IMG/VR virus record: IMGVR_UViG_3300008113_000470
Span: 1-28,852 of that record
Reading direction: 5' to 3' (one strand)
Source: a virus
Length of the DNA stretch: 28,852 nt
Every line of letters begins with the position of its first letter. Position 1 is the stretch's first letter. This document shows, in pieces, positions 1 through 6,738 of the stretch. Below the pieces are notes generated by a model. The model was not told the DNA's origin and did not search any database. It saw only the letters and a list, made by a program, of their open reading frames with translations. Both the position numbers and the translations under genes were made by a program.

Positions 1-476
1 ATGACTTGTGCGCGCGCGTCACCACTCGAACGAATAGTGCGAACCTCTTTTCGCTCAGTAAATGCGGCCACCTCAGTAACCGACCCTAATACTTTGGCCG
101 CTGCGGTTATTTGGCCGGGCTTAGATTCCGGATCGGTTATTACTTTTACCAGGGAATGAATCACCAGGGAGCGCAGCCCTGCGGGGGTTTCGTATTCCGC
201 CGCCCTTATGGCCGCTTCGATGGCCTGGATTTCTGCGGACACTGCGGGGTTAGCCGCCACCCGGTAGGGCTCGCCGAGGATTGTGGAAGGCGCGGCATCC
301 GCTTTGTATGCTTTCCGGTAGGCGTCCGCCTTTGTGTTTCCCTTTGCTACCTCAAGGGCGAACCGCCTTTGCTTTGGTGTTAGTTCCCGGTTTACCTCGC
401 GGCCGAGTATTACGGAAACGGGGACTGTATCCAATGCGTCCTTTAGTTGTTTACGGGATAGTTTTGGGGGTTTCAT
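1..476 (-). CDS. terS: Terminase small subunit, 3' end cut by window edge
   Basis: This partial gene starts at ATG 476 and stays open to base 1 (158 codons visible). Residues about 32-58 read LTPKQRRFALEVAKGNTKAD followed by AYRKAY, and then a PYRVAANPAVSAEI stretch. This is the layout of the Terminase_2 small-subunit family, whose members carry an LTPKQ..F...Y....N...A...AGY helix-turn-helix followed by a NP.V...I segment. The small subunit recognises the packaging site on phage DNA and recruits the large ATPase/nuclease. The large subunit would be expected to the left, outside the window. The gene diverges from the small-gene block that begins at 680. The start is the only ATG before the conserved region, but its Shine-Dalgarno is weak. 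The family call is by motif memory and not by a search. Confidence 0.8.
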   Translation of the reverse strand, partial: MKPPKLSRKQLKDALDTVPVSVILGREVNRELTPKQRRFALEVAKGNTKADAYRKAYKADAAPSTILGEPYRVAANPAVSAEIQAIEAAIRAAEYETPAGLRSLVIHSLVKVITDPESKPGQITAAAKVLGSVTEVAAFTERKEVRTIRSSGDARAQV

Positions 477-515
477 ACTGAGCCGATGCCCTTCGGGCTT
501 AATCAATCCGGCCCG

Positions 516-545
516 ATCATAGGTGAACAACAGGGTAACGCGCAA
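516..545 (-). promoter_or_regulatory. Candidate sigma70 promoter for the terminase operon
   Basis: On the minus strand a TTGCGC box (540-545) lies 18 bases before TATGAT (516-521), which matches the -10 consensus in five of six positions. Transcription would begin near 509, leaving a leader of about 30 bases before the terminase ATG at 476. A 15-base dyad, ATAGGGGCGCCCTAT (545-559), touches the -35 box and could be an operator. The -35 is poor (three of six), so an activator or a phage factor may be needed. Confidence 0.4.
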
Positions 546-587
546 TAGGGGCGCCCTATCGACCCCGCTGGCCCCATCGAAAAATAT

Positions 588-631
588 CATTGGTCAAAAG
601 GGGTTGACAGCCCCCACAATCCGCACCAATG
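588..631 (+). promoter_or_regulatory. Control region with consensus -35 box inside an inverted repeat
   Basis: A perfect TTGACA (604-609) lies upstream of the gene at 680 in the plus direction. No convincing -10 is found at 16-19 bases spacing. The box is bracketed by inverted half-sites CATTGGT (588-594) and ACCAATG (625-631). This arrangement suggests a regulated promoter that depends on a bound protein. It is a candidate only. Confidence 0.3.
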
Positions 632-679
632 CCTAAGCAACAGGCAGGACAGACGCAACCTAACACCCAGGAGTGAACC

Positions 680-961
680 ATGTTTGACAAGTTGGCAGAA
701 CACCTCCGCGACTCCGCACCCTGCGCTAGCCGCTGGGACGGATTCGACAGGGGCGATACGGACTTCGAGCCCGATATGGGTCACCGCACCATTGGCCGCA
801 TGACTTCAGGCGGCGGCTATCGCGTTGAGATCGTCGAGTATTGGTGCGACGAAATGCGCCACTATGAGGTACTGATTGACGGCAACCGCGTCCATAGCAC
901 GGACGATAGGGGCAATGCGGTAATCGTCGCCCGTTGGTGGATGGATGGATGCCCTGCCTGA
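680..961 (+). CDS. Hypothetical small phage protein, first gene of the left plus-strand block
   Basis: Ninety-three residues, starting at an ATG preceded by AGGAG at a good distance. The protein is acidic in its first half (DSAP, DRGDTDFEPD) and then has alternating hydrophobic stretches (YRVEIVEYW, HYEVLIDG) that suggest a small beta sheet, ending in a helix with the pattern AVIVARWWMDG. No catalytic motif or membrane segment is visible and no family was recognised. It is the first gene after the divergent control region, so it should be the first one translated from that promoter. Confidence 0.65.
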   Translation: MFDKLAEHLRDSAPCASRWDGFDRGDTDFEPDMGHRTIGRMTSGGGYRVEIVEYWCDEMRHYEVLIDGNRVHSTDDRGNAVIVARWWMDGCPA

Positions 962-970
962 TTAACCTGT

Positions 971-984
971 CCCCCTTCGGGGGG
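971..984 (+). other. UUCG-tetraloop hairpin between two small genes
   Basis: CCCCC-TTC-GGGGGG forms a very stable RNA hairpin of the UUCG type just after the stop at 961. No run of T follows, so it is not an intrinsic terminator. It may stabilise or process the mRNA upstream of the next gene. Confidence 0.45.
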
Positions 985-1005
985 ATTCAACCCGGAGCCC
1001 TCACC

Positions 1006-1197
1006 ATGCACGCATTCATCAAAACCGCCGCCGGCCTTTTCAAGATTTACCGCCAGGGCGATGACTGGCAGGTAATCGGGCCCGACGGGTTCGAGCGATG
1101 GTTCACCATTTGGACGAATGACCAGCCCGCCTCACTGCTGCGCGCCGTGCGCGCTATCCCTGACGCGAACCCGTCAGACCTTGTTGTTTGCAACTAA
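1006..1197 (+). CDS. Hypothetical small protein
   Basis: Sixty-three residues from ATG 1006, chosen because GGAG lies eight bases upstream; the same frame is open further upstream but overlaps the previous gene. The sequence (FKIYRQGDDWQVIGPDG, ERWFTIWTNDQP) alternates charged and aromatic residues as in a small beta-rich fold and ends in a short helix (ASLLRAVRAIP). No family was recognised. Its leader, AACCCGGAGCCCTCACC, is almost repeated before the next gene. Confidence 0.55.
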   Translation: MHAFIKTAAGLFKIYRQGDDWQVIGPDGFERWFTIWTNDQPASLLRAVRAIPDANPSDLVVCN

Positions 1198-1212
1198 CCC
1201 GGAGTTCTCACC

Positions 1213-1530
1213 ATGATTTTGATTCACCAGTACGAAACAACCTACCCGGCCCCGGAAGGGAATGAGGACTATTGCCCGGACGGGGAAAGCATGGAAACCA
1301 TGCACGAGCCAGTAACCTTTCGGGAACTGGTCGACCTGATGCGCGAACACGCGCACCCCTCATGCTCACCCGCTAGCGGTGCGCCGTTCGAGTGGCTGAG
1401 CACCGAGCCGGAGCAAGACTACCGCACCGGGGAATGGACAGAGCGCACCCTTCACTTTTCCCGCGCCAACCCGCCCCACGCCGCCCGCTATTGGCGTCTC
1501 GCCATGAAAGCAGCCGGGCTTATCCGCTAA
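1213..1530 (+). CDS. Hypothetical phage protein
   Basis: One hundred and five residues, ATG start with GGAG eight bases before it. It has an acidic N-terminal part (PEGNEDYCPDGESME), a helix around TFRELVDLMREHAH, a central segment with P, S and G (SCSPASGAP), and a C-terminal helix with RYWRLAMKAAGLI. No signal peptide or membrane segment. Family not recognised; the layout suggests a small soluble early protein. Confidence 0.6.
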   Translation: MILIHQYETTYPAPEGNEDYCPDGESMETMHEPVTFRELVDLMREHAHPSCSPASGAPFEWLSTEPEQDYRTGEWTERTLHFSRANPPHAARYWRLAMKAAGLIR

Positions 1531-1553
1531 TCACAACTCAGGAGAACGAACAA

Positions 1554-1976
1554 ATGAACCACCTTTCAATCACTTGGAGCACCAGCCGGGGCCGCGATAC
1601 CTACGGTTACAACATCTGCCGCCTGGATTCCCGCGCCACCGGGAAACGCTACCGCACCTGCGGCGGTGGCTACGATATGACCGGAACTGTCGTCGGGAAA
1701 TGGCTAGAGGCTGAACACCAGTCCGAACTGCAAGCCCTGGCGGCACGGGTTCCCCTGGAGGACTGCGGCTACGCCGTGCCGGGCTACCGCAAGCCCACCC
1801 GCGAGGCCGGGCTTTATGGGTTGACTGTCACCCCCGAGGGGTTGGTGAGTCTAGACGGCGCCTGCGGTATCCGTTCGATGGAAATTATCGCGGAGGCTAT
1901 CGGGCTGCGCCTGGGTTGGCTGGGTAACCGCAAAGGCCACACAACCGGATATTTCATTTCAAGGGGGGGCGCATGA
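1554..1976 (+). CDS. Hypothetical phage protein
   Basis: One hundred and forty residues from ATG 1554, selected because AGGAG lies nine bases upstream; a longer frame reaching back to 1392 would overlap the previous gene entirely. The N-terminus (LSITWSTSRGRDTYGYNICRL) and a glycine-rich stretch (RTCGGGYDMTG) precede a basic, glycine-rich C-terminus (RLGWLGNRKGHTTGYF). No motif gives a function. The stop overlaps the next start as ATGA, suggesting coupled translation. Confidence 0.6.
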   Translation: MNHLSITWSTSRGRDTYGYNICRLDSRATGKRYRTCGGGYDMTGTVVGKWLEAEHQSELQALAARVPLEDCGYAVPGYRKPTREAGLYGLTVTPEGLVSLDGACGIRSMEIIAEAIGLRLGWLGNRKGHTTGYFISRGGA

Positions 1977-2110
1977 ACTACCGCTACCGCCCCCGCGCGG
2001 AGGACATAGAGGCGCGCCGCCGTGCCGCCATGAGTGTCCTCGGCGCGCTGTTCCTGGCCGTTTCCATTGGAATCCCCTTTGCCCTTCACTTCCTGAGCAT
2101 GAAACCATGA
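1973..2110 (+). CDS. Small single-pass membrane protein
   Basis: Forty-five residues. An arginine-rich N-terminal part (YRYRPRAEDIEARRRAAM) is followed by one hydrophobic segment at about residues 21-42 (SVLGALFLAVSIGIPFALHF) and a very short tail. By the positive-inside rule the N-terminus should be cytoplasmic. It overlaps both neighbours by ATGA and has a GGGGGG ribosome site. Its function is unknown; single-pass phage proteins of this size include holin-like and host-inhibiting proteins, but nothing here decides between these. Confidence 0.6.
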   Translation: MNYRYRPRAEDIEARRRAAMSVLGALFLAVSIGIPFALHFLSMKP

Positions 2111-2325
2111 TCGAAGCATACAAAACCAATGCACCACTCCGCGCCGCTTACCTGCGTATGAACGGCATCACCCATGCGGAAATATGGAACACCGACGAAG
2201 GCTATCAGGTGGCCCTCTGCGCCGATGAGGGCAAAGGGTGGCCGGAGTCCCCCGACTTCGCCACTCCCGGCCAATGCGCGAAGTGGGCCGCGACCTACTG
2301 CCCTGAATTGCGCCTGATCGGCTGA
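2107..2325 (+). CDS. Hypothetical small protein
   Basis: Seventy-two residues, start overlapping the previous stop (ATGA). Sequence begins MIEAYKTNAPLRAAYLRMNG and ends CAKWAATYCPELRLIG, with a strand-like middle (HAEIWNTDEGYQVALCADEG). Probably a small alpha/beta protein. Three cysteines are present but not in a zinc-binding spacing. Family not recognised. Confidence 0.6.
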   Translation: MIEAYKTNAPLRAAYLRMNGITHAEIWNTDEGYQVALCADEGKGWPESPDFATPGQCAKWAATYCPELRLIG

Positions 2326-2398
2326 TTTCACCCGTCTAGCGCATCGAAGGGTGCGCTATGGGGTGCGATCCTGCACCGAACAGACCGGAGATTTTGAG

Positions 2399-2881
2399 AT
2401 GCCGAACTGGTGTAACAACTTTTTGCGGATTCGATCCGCTGATGCCGCCATCCTGGCCCGATACCGCGCCGCGATTGAGGCCGGGAGACTGCTGGCCGAG
2501 TGCCGCCCCGAACCGGAGACCGAGACCTACCGCGCGAGTTTCGGCGCGCCAGGGGCAAGCCCCGAGTGGCACGAATGGCGCATCGAAAACTGGGGCACGA
2601 AGTGGGAGATTTCCCTGCGGGATACGGGCGAAATTACGGAGGCTACCGACGAAATCCGGGTCGGGTTCGATTCCGCATGGAGCCCGCCCATAGAAGCCCT
2701 GCGGTTTGCTGCCGAGCGTGACGGGTTTTCGTTTGTCCTTTTTTACGACGAACCGGGCATGGGCTTCGCAGGTCGGGCTTGCGAGAACGACGACGATTGC
2801 TACGAATACTGCGAACTTGAGGAGTCCACCCGCGATGCGTGGGCGGCAGAGGGTTTCGAGGTTCAGGATATAAAAGCATGA
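2399..2881 (+). CDS. Api92-like (YubB-type) ferredoxin-fold protein
   Basis: One hundred and sixty residues from ATG 2399, with GGAG eight bases upstream. The start MPNWCNNFLRI, the middle motif NWGTKWE, a later FDSAWSPPIEALR and the FYDEPGMGFAG segment are the order and spacing of the Api92-like / YubB ferredoxin-like domain found in many phages and plasmids. The biochemical role of that family is not established, as far as I know. A run of acidic residues (ENDDDCYEYCELEE) lies near the C-terminus. The stop overlaps the next start as ATGA. The family call rests on several separate conserved blocks. Confidence 0.8.
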   Translation: MPNWCNNFLRIRSADAAILARYRAAIEAGRLLAECRPEPETETYRASFGAPGASPEWHEWRIENWGTKWEISLRDTGEITEATDEIRVGFDSAWSPPIEALRFAAERDGFSFVLFYDEPGMGFAGRACENDDDCYEYCELEESTRDAWAAEGFEVQDIKA

Positions 2882-3045
2882 GCCCCGCCGCCCTCATCAA
2901 TGCCGGGTATCGCCTGGAGCGAGCCCGGACGCAATCAGCCTATGCCGCTGCGCTGGAGCGAGTGCGCGCCATGCTCCGCGAGGCCGACGACAAAACCGAG
3001 GCGCGCTACCTCATCGAACGGGGCCGAAAGGAGGCCAGGAAATGA
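2878..3045 (+). CDS. Hypothetical small basic helical protein
   Basis: Fifty-five residues from ATG 2878, which overlaps the stop of the upstream gene. Almost entirely helical in character, with many Ala, Arg and Glu residues (ERARTQSAYAAALERVRAML) and a basic end (RGRKEARK). It may form a short coiled coil. Family not recognised. Confidence 0.55.
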   Translation: MSPAALINAGYRLERARTQSAYAAALERVRAMLREADDKTEARYLIERGRKEARK

Positions 3046-3206
3046 ACACCAAAGAAGCGAAGCAAGACGCACTTGCGCTGCTCAATGATGCCGCGAACAT
3101 CATTTACAGCCTTGAGGGCGACCAATACCAAATGGCCTACGAAATACTGGAGGCCGTGATAGCAAACCTGCAATACGCGCCGCCAAATGAAGGAGCAACA
3201 ACATGA
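3042..3206 (+). CDS. Hypothetical small helical protein
   Basis: Fifty-four residues starting MNTKEAKQDALALLNDAANI, with an ATGA overlap at both ends and GGAGG a short way upstream. It reads as two amphipathic helices. No recognised family; kept because it exactly fills the space between two coupled genes. Confidence 0.55.
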   Translation: MNTKEAKQDALALLNDAANIIYSLEGDQYQMAYEILEAVIANLQYAPPNEGATT

Positions 3207-3406
3207 AGATCGAACCGAGTGAACTGACATTACTGGACGCCTACGAACTGGGCATCGACGACGGGCTAATGAACGGGTCAGAAGTTGCATTGCAGGAGGG
3301 CCTGATCGGAGAGGACACCCGCTCTCTGTGGGCGTATCGACGGGGCTACGACCACGGGGTTGCGCTTTATTGCGAAATCAAACACCCTGAAGGAGCGACA
3401 GCATGA
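3203..3406 (+). CDS. Hypothetical small protein
   Basis: Sixty-seven residues, AAGGAG upstream and ATGA overlaps at both ends. Acidic, with repeated short segments such as AYELGIDDGL and AYRRGYDHGVALY that look alike and may be a degenerate internal duplication. Function unknown. Confidence 0.6.
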   Translation: MKIEPSELTLLDAYELGIDDGLMNGSEVALQEGLIGEDTRSLWAYRRGYDHGVALYCEIKHPEGATA

Positions 3407-3750
3407 AGATCAAGACCAACGAACTGACCGGAACCGCTCTTGATTGGGCGGTGGCGTTGATTGAATTTCCCGCCCCAGGTTATGAAGACGATGACCGCTT
3501 GGTTTATGTCCTAGGCGACGATGAATTTCACTTCACGCCATCAACCAATTGGTCGCAGGGTGGCCCGATTATTGAGCGGGAGGGCATCGACCTCACGCGC
3601 ATCAGCGGCGCACTTTGGGATGCAACGATTCGAGGCGCGTGGACGGAGGACGGCCACACCCCCCTGGTCGCCGCCATGCGGTGCTATGTAGGGTCGGTGA
3701 TTGGCAACGAAGTGGAAGTTCCCGACGAACTGGCAGAGGTGGCAGCATGA
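3403..3750 (+). CDS. ninX: NinX-like protein (DUF2591)
   Basis: One hundred and fifteen residues. It opens with MKIKTNELTGTALDWAVA, has a central NWSQGGPIIEREGI and ends with TPLVAAMRCYVGSVIG before EVEVPDEL. These three blocks in this order are the signature of phage NinX (DUF2591), named for the nin region of lambdoid phages, where it is found near recombination and antitermination genes. Its molecular function is unknown. Overlaps both neighbours by ATGA. It is one of the few named markers in this block of small genes and supports a phage origin. Confidence 0.88.
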   Translation: MKIKTNELTGTALDWAVALIEFPAPGYEDDDRLVYVLGDDEFHFTPSTNWSQGGPIIEREGIDLTRISGALWDATIRGAWTEDGHTPLVAAMRCYVGSVIGNEVEVPDELAEVAA

Positions 3751-3914
3751 AAAAGGAATGGTTACAGACGCTGCGAGAAATGCGTAGCGAGGGCTATGCC
3801 GTGATCGTGTGGACGCCCGAGGAACTGGGCGACACAGACCCCGACTGGGTGGAGGACTGCTCCATCAGTTACGGCAGCGAGTACCTTATCCCCGCGACGC
3901 AGGGGGGCGCATGA
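3747..3914 (+). CDS. Hypothetical small acidic protein
   Basis: Fifty-five residues from ATG 3747, overlapping the ninX stop. Sequence MKKEWLQTLREMRSEGYAVI continues into VWTPEELGDTDPDWVEDCSI. The order of helix, strand (YAVIVW) and acidic stretch recalls small phage proteins that follow ninX, but no family was recognised. Confidence 0.6.
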   Translation: MKKEWLQTLREMRSEGYAVIVWTPEELGDTDPDWVEDCSISYGSEYLIPATQGGA

Positions 3915-4024
3915 CACAACAGCAACCCGATCCGCGACAGCCCTGGCCGTTCCCGCGCCGCGATCCAAGGCCAAAACTAATGGAAATTTCCATTAGTTTG
4001 GAGGGCGACCATGCTACCAAATGA
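3911..4024 (+). CDS. Very small proline-rich ORF containing palindrome copy 1
   Basis: Thirty-seven residues, ATG overlapping the previous stop and preceded by GGGGGG. The first half is proline/arginine-rich (QQPDPRQPWPFPRRDPRP). The second half (KLMEISISLEGDH) is simply the translation of the palindrome at 3971-4004, so it may not be under protein-level selection. It overlaps the next gene by 14 bases. It could be a real small protein or only a leader to the palindrome. Confidence 0.4.
   Translation: MTQQQPDPRQPWPFPRRDPRPKLMEISISLEGDHATK
3971..4004. repeat. 34-base palindromic repeat, copy 1
   Basis: A perfect 24-base palindrome, with arms AACTAATGGAAA and TTTCCATTAGTT, extended on both sides. 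A second copy at 16983-17016 matches it at 31 of 34 positions. It lies just before the ribosome site of the gene at 4011. Its AT-rich twofold symmetry is typical of a dimeric regulator site or a recombination site. It has no U-tract and a low-GC stem, so an intrinsic terminator is unlikely. Confidence 0.7.
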
Positions 4025-4208
4025 ACACCACCCACTAACAGAGGCGTATATGCGGAGTGTAAGCGTTCGCTCACATGAGGCGCTTCGAGAGGTGTCGAGA
4101 CTGATCGCGCACCTCGAAAAGATATGCGACGAAGTGACTGTGGCCCAATGCAAACTTGCCGCCGAGGTTCTGATGGAGCGTTTGACTCCGACGAACCGGG
4201 CGTTATGA
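4011..4208 (+). CDS. Hypothetical small helical protein
   Basis: Sixty-five residues, GGAGG six bases before the ATG. It is mostly helical: RSHEALREVSRLIAHLEKI then VAQCKLAAEVLMERL, as in a two-helix hairpin. The ribosome site is directly downstream of palindrome copy 1, so a protein bound there could affect its expression. Family not recognised. Confidence 0.6.
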   Translation: MLPNEHHPLTEAYMRSVSVRSHEALREVSRLIAHLEKICDEVTVAQCKLAAEVLMERLTPTNRAL

Positions 4209-4215
4209 TCGCCCC

Positions 4216-4416
4216 ATGCAAGAACCGTCAATCTTCAGCATCTACATCATCGAACAGGCTGATGGGAGCGTGAACATTGTCAGTTCTTGCCAGGGCGATG
4301 GGGCTCGACCCCTTGAGATCGGTCTTGAGATCATGGCGAACCTGAAAGCCGCCGAGTGCGAACACCCGGATATGCTTTCAGTTTCGCCCTTTATCTGCTC
4401 GGAATACAGGCAGTAA
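4216..4416 (+). CDS. Hypothetical small protein at the end of the left block
   Basis: Sixty-six residues (MQEPSIFSIYIIEQADGSVN onwards) with a strand-strand-helix pattern. The Shine-Dalgarno is weak. It overlaps the convergent primase gene by 26 bases tail to tail. No family was recognised. No intrinsic terminator is visible at this junction, so transcripts from the two strands may overlap. Confidence 0.5.
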   Translation: MQEPSIFSIYIIEQADGSVNIVSSCQGDGARPLEIGLEIMANLKAAECEHPDMLSVSPFICSEYRQ

Positions 4417-5227
4417 TCATTGCCTTGTGCAAGGCTGTTGCCGCCTTGAACAGACCCACCTCCCGGTGGAAATCGTTGAAGTCCTGGCCCGGAGTCGGGG
4501 GCATGAAATAAGGCCACCCCGTTTCCTGCGCCGCCTTCTCGCCCGTCTTGCTCGCATCGTTGTCAGCGATGACGAAGCCGCGAGGGTAACGACTCGCCAA
4601 CTTCACGAGATTCCCGGCGCTGAATGCGATATGCAGGGTGTACCTGCGCTTCATTGAGGCCAAGGCCGCGCGTACCGAGAGCGCCGTGGCATACCCTTCC
4701 ACCAATAAATGTGGCCCTTTGTTGTCGATAAGGTACTCCGCACCCGTGGTGCGCTGACCCAGGAGGAACTTCTTGCTCCCGTCCTCGCGGATGAGTTGGC
4801 ATCCGACGATCCGACCATCGACGCGCATGGGGATCACAAGAATCTGCTCGCCCTCGCTGACCCACACATTCCCATAGTCCTCCTCGAACCCCTTGGCCTT
4901 GAGGTAGGCGTGCCGTGCCGCCTGACATTCCTTGAGAATCCACGCCGCTTTCCTGGCCGCGCTCTCCTGCTGCTGCTTGCGCCGCTGCTCCGCTTGCTCG
5001 GTGGCCCGGCGAATCTTTGCCATGTCCACGCCAGCCTCGGACTTCCACACCACTACATCCTGATCCACCGCCCAGTTTTGCAGGAAGGCATGGTCGCCCA
5101 TGAACTTGACCGCGCCGTTGCGCTTGTTGGGATGATCTTCGGTGCGATACCGCCGCCACACCCCGATGGGGGGAACGGAATCCAACATGATGCCCATCGA
5201 ACGGGCGAAGGTTACAAGGTCGCTCAT
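4391..5227 (-). CDS. Toprim-domain DNA primase-like protein
   Basis: 278 residues. The N-terminal region (residues 1-65, with DHPNKRNGAVKF and FLQNWA) resembles the N-terminus of phage and plasmid primases. A basic helical linker follows (about 66-108). A Toprim domain then occupies about 128-260, with the catalytic glutamate in LLVEGYATALS (E177) and the DxD pair in VIADNDASKTG (D222, D224). Toprim primases make RNA primers for replication. No zinc-binding cysteine cluster and no fused helicase are present, so it probably works with the separate helicase encoded just upstream. Its ATG overlaps the helicase stop as ATGA, which predicts translational coupling. Confidence 0.82.
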   Translation of the reverse strand: MSDLVTFARSMGIMLDSVPPIGVWRRYRTEDHPNKRNGAVKFMGDHAFLQNWAVDQDVVVWKSEAGVDMAKIRRATEQAEQRRKQQQESAARKAAWILKECQAARHAYLKAKGFEEDYGNVWVSEGEQILVIPMRVDGRIVGCQLIREDGSKKFLLGQRTTGAEYLIDNKGPHLLVEGYATALSVRAALASMKRRYTLHIAFSAGNLVKLASRYPRGFVIADNDASKTGEKAAQETGWPYFMPPTPGQDFNDFHREVGLFKAATALHKAMITACIPSR

Positions 5228-6693
5228 TTTCTTTGCTTGCCTTTCAGGAATGCGATCAGTCTGTGCTTTACGAACTTCTCAAACTCAGCCGATGGGGTTT
5301 TGGTTCTCCTTTCGTCAAGGTTCCTGGGCCATACGCCGAACTTGTCTCGATAGGTATGCGCCGCCCGGCCATTGCTCCACCCGCCATTGAAGACTTTGTA
5401 TTTGCACATCGCCCAAAAGTCTTCCCGACTGATGCCGCCGCTGCTGAACAGTTCTTCCATCTGCCCAGGCACAGCCGCCACCTGACTGCGACGCTGACGG
5501 ACATGGCCGCAATGCAAACAGGTGTCAGAGTTGCCCGGCCACAGAGCCCCACACTTCGGGCACTTCGCCGCCTCCTTCTCCTTCTGCGTCTTCTCCTTCC
5601 TGGCTTTCTCCTTGGCGTCATCCAGTTCAGTCACGCCGCCATCGAAGATCGAATCCCAGTCCTCGCGGAAGCGCAGATAGTTGCCCGAGTGGTCGAGCCA
5701 CACGGCGAACTCCTTGCCCGGATACCCGCGCATGATCCGACCCATCTGCTGAATGTGCGAGGACAACGACTTCGAGAATGGCCGGGCAGAGATGCCGATC
5801 TGCACATCAGGAACATCGAAGCCTTTGGTGAGAATGTCCGTCGCCACCAAACCATTGATGTCCGTGTCGGGCTTGCTGAACTCCTCAATGACATCCCGCT
5901 TAAACTGATCGTCGTCCCGGTATGAAATGCTGATGAAGTTGTACCCGGCCTGCTGGAACTTCGAGGCTAGATCGGCTGCGTGTTCCACGCCTGCGGCGAA
6001 GACGATGGTCTTGACGGGCTTGCCAAATATCTCGTGGGTCTTCTGAATCCACTCGGCCACCACATCCCCGGTGATCTTCATGCCTCGGGTCTGCGCCTCG
6101 TCCTGGCTCCACTCGCCCGCGACCTTCTTCGCGCCCGTCATGTCGATCTCTTTGGCGACGAAGACGCGCAACGGAGCCAGCACTTTCTGATCCACCAAGT
6201 CTTTGGTGGTGACTGTGCTGACCACATTGTCATAGACCTTGCCGATACCCTTGGTGAAGGGCGTAGCAGTCAGGCCGATGACCATCACATCCTCATGCTT
6301 TTTGATGAACTCCACGGTCTGCTTCCGCATGGCGTGACACTCATCGACGATGAGAAGTTTGAGCCCAGGGAATGAGCCCCGCTTCTCAAGCGTTTGGGCC
6401 GAGCAGACTTGGATGTTCTCGGATGGGCGATACCTCCAATGCCCTGCCTGCATTACCCCGTGGTCGATCTTGTATCGCTCAAGCCGTTGGCTTGTCTGAT
6501 CGCACAGGATGATTCGATCAAGCAGCATCGCTGCCCTGTTGCCCCGCTTCTTGGTGGCCTCAAGCAATGCGATTGCCATCTCGGTTTTGCCCGCACCCGT
6601 GGGGGCGTACAGAATCTGCGCTCGTTTGCCATCGGCAAAGCCTTGGCGCAGGGCTTCCAACGATTGCTGTTGGTAGTCTCTTAGGTCTAACAT
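5224..6693 (-). CDS. Superfamily 2 DNA/RNA helicase with zinc ribbon
   Basis: 489 residues from ATG 6693, chosen because AGGAG lies five bases upstream; an in-frame start at 6720 lacks one. Motifs in order: YQQQ (Q-like, 7-10), Walker A APTGAGKT (30-37), DECH box (117-120), TAT in GLTATPF (140-146), motif V region ATDILTKGFDVPD (284-296) and motif VI QMGRIMRG (316-323). After the two RecA domains is a charged linker and a four-cysteine zinc ribbon (C378, C381, C392, C395). It should unwind or remodel branched DNA during replication, as UvsW-like and type III restriction-like helicases do. It lies between a ParB-like gene and the primase in one operon. Confidence 0.9.
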   Translation of the reverse strand: MLDLRDYQQQSLEALRQGFADGKRAQILYAPTGAGKTEMAIALLEATKKRGNRAAMLLDRIILCDQTSQRLERYKIDHGVMQAGHWRYRPSENIQVCSAQTLEKRGSFPGLKLLIVDECHAMRKQTVEFIKKHEDVMVIGLTATPFTKGIGKVYDNVVSTVTTKDLVDQKVLAPLRVFVAKEIDMTGAKKVAGEWSQDEAQTRGMKITGDVVAEWIQKTHEIFGKPVKTIVFAAGVEHAADLASKFQQAGYNFISISYRDDDQFKRDVIEEFSKPDTDINGLVATDILTKGFDVPDVQIGISARPFSKSLSSHIQQMGRIMRGYPGKEFAVWLDHSGNYLRFREDWDSIFDGGVTELDDAKEKARKEKTQKEKEAAKCPKCGALWPGNSDTCLHCGHVRQRRSQVAAVPGQMEELFSSGGISREDFWAMCKYKVFNGGWSNGRAAHTYRDKFGVWPRNLDERRTKTPSAEFEKFVKHRLIAFLKGKQRK

Positions 6694-6738
6694 GGTTTCT
6701 CCTGCCGGGACACAGGCCACCCGGCGTTGGCACTCCGA

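Noticed and set aside
4709-5925. Plus-strand frames of about 210-230 residues opposite the primase and helicase
   Set aside because: Antisense shadows; the minus-strand frames contain Toprim and SF2 helicase motifs.
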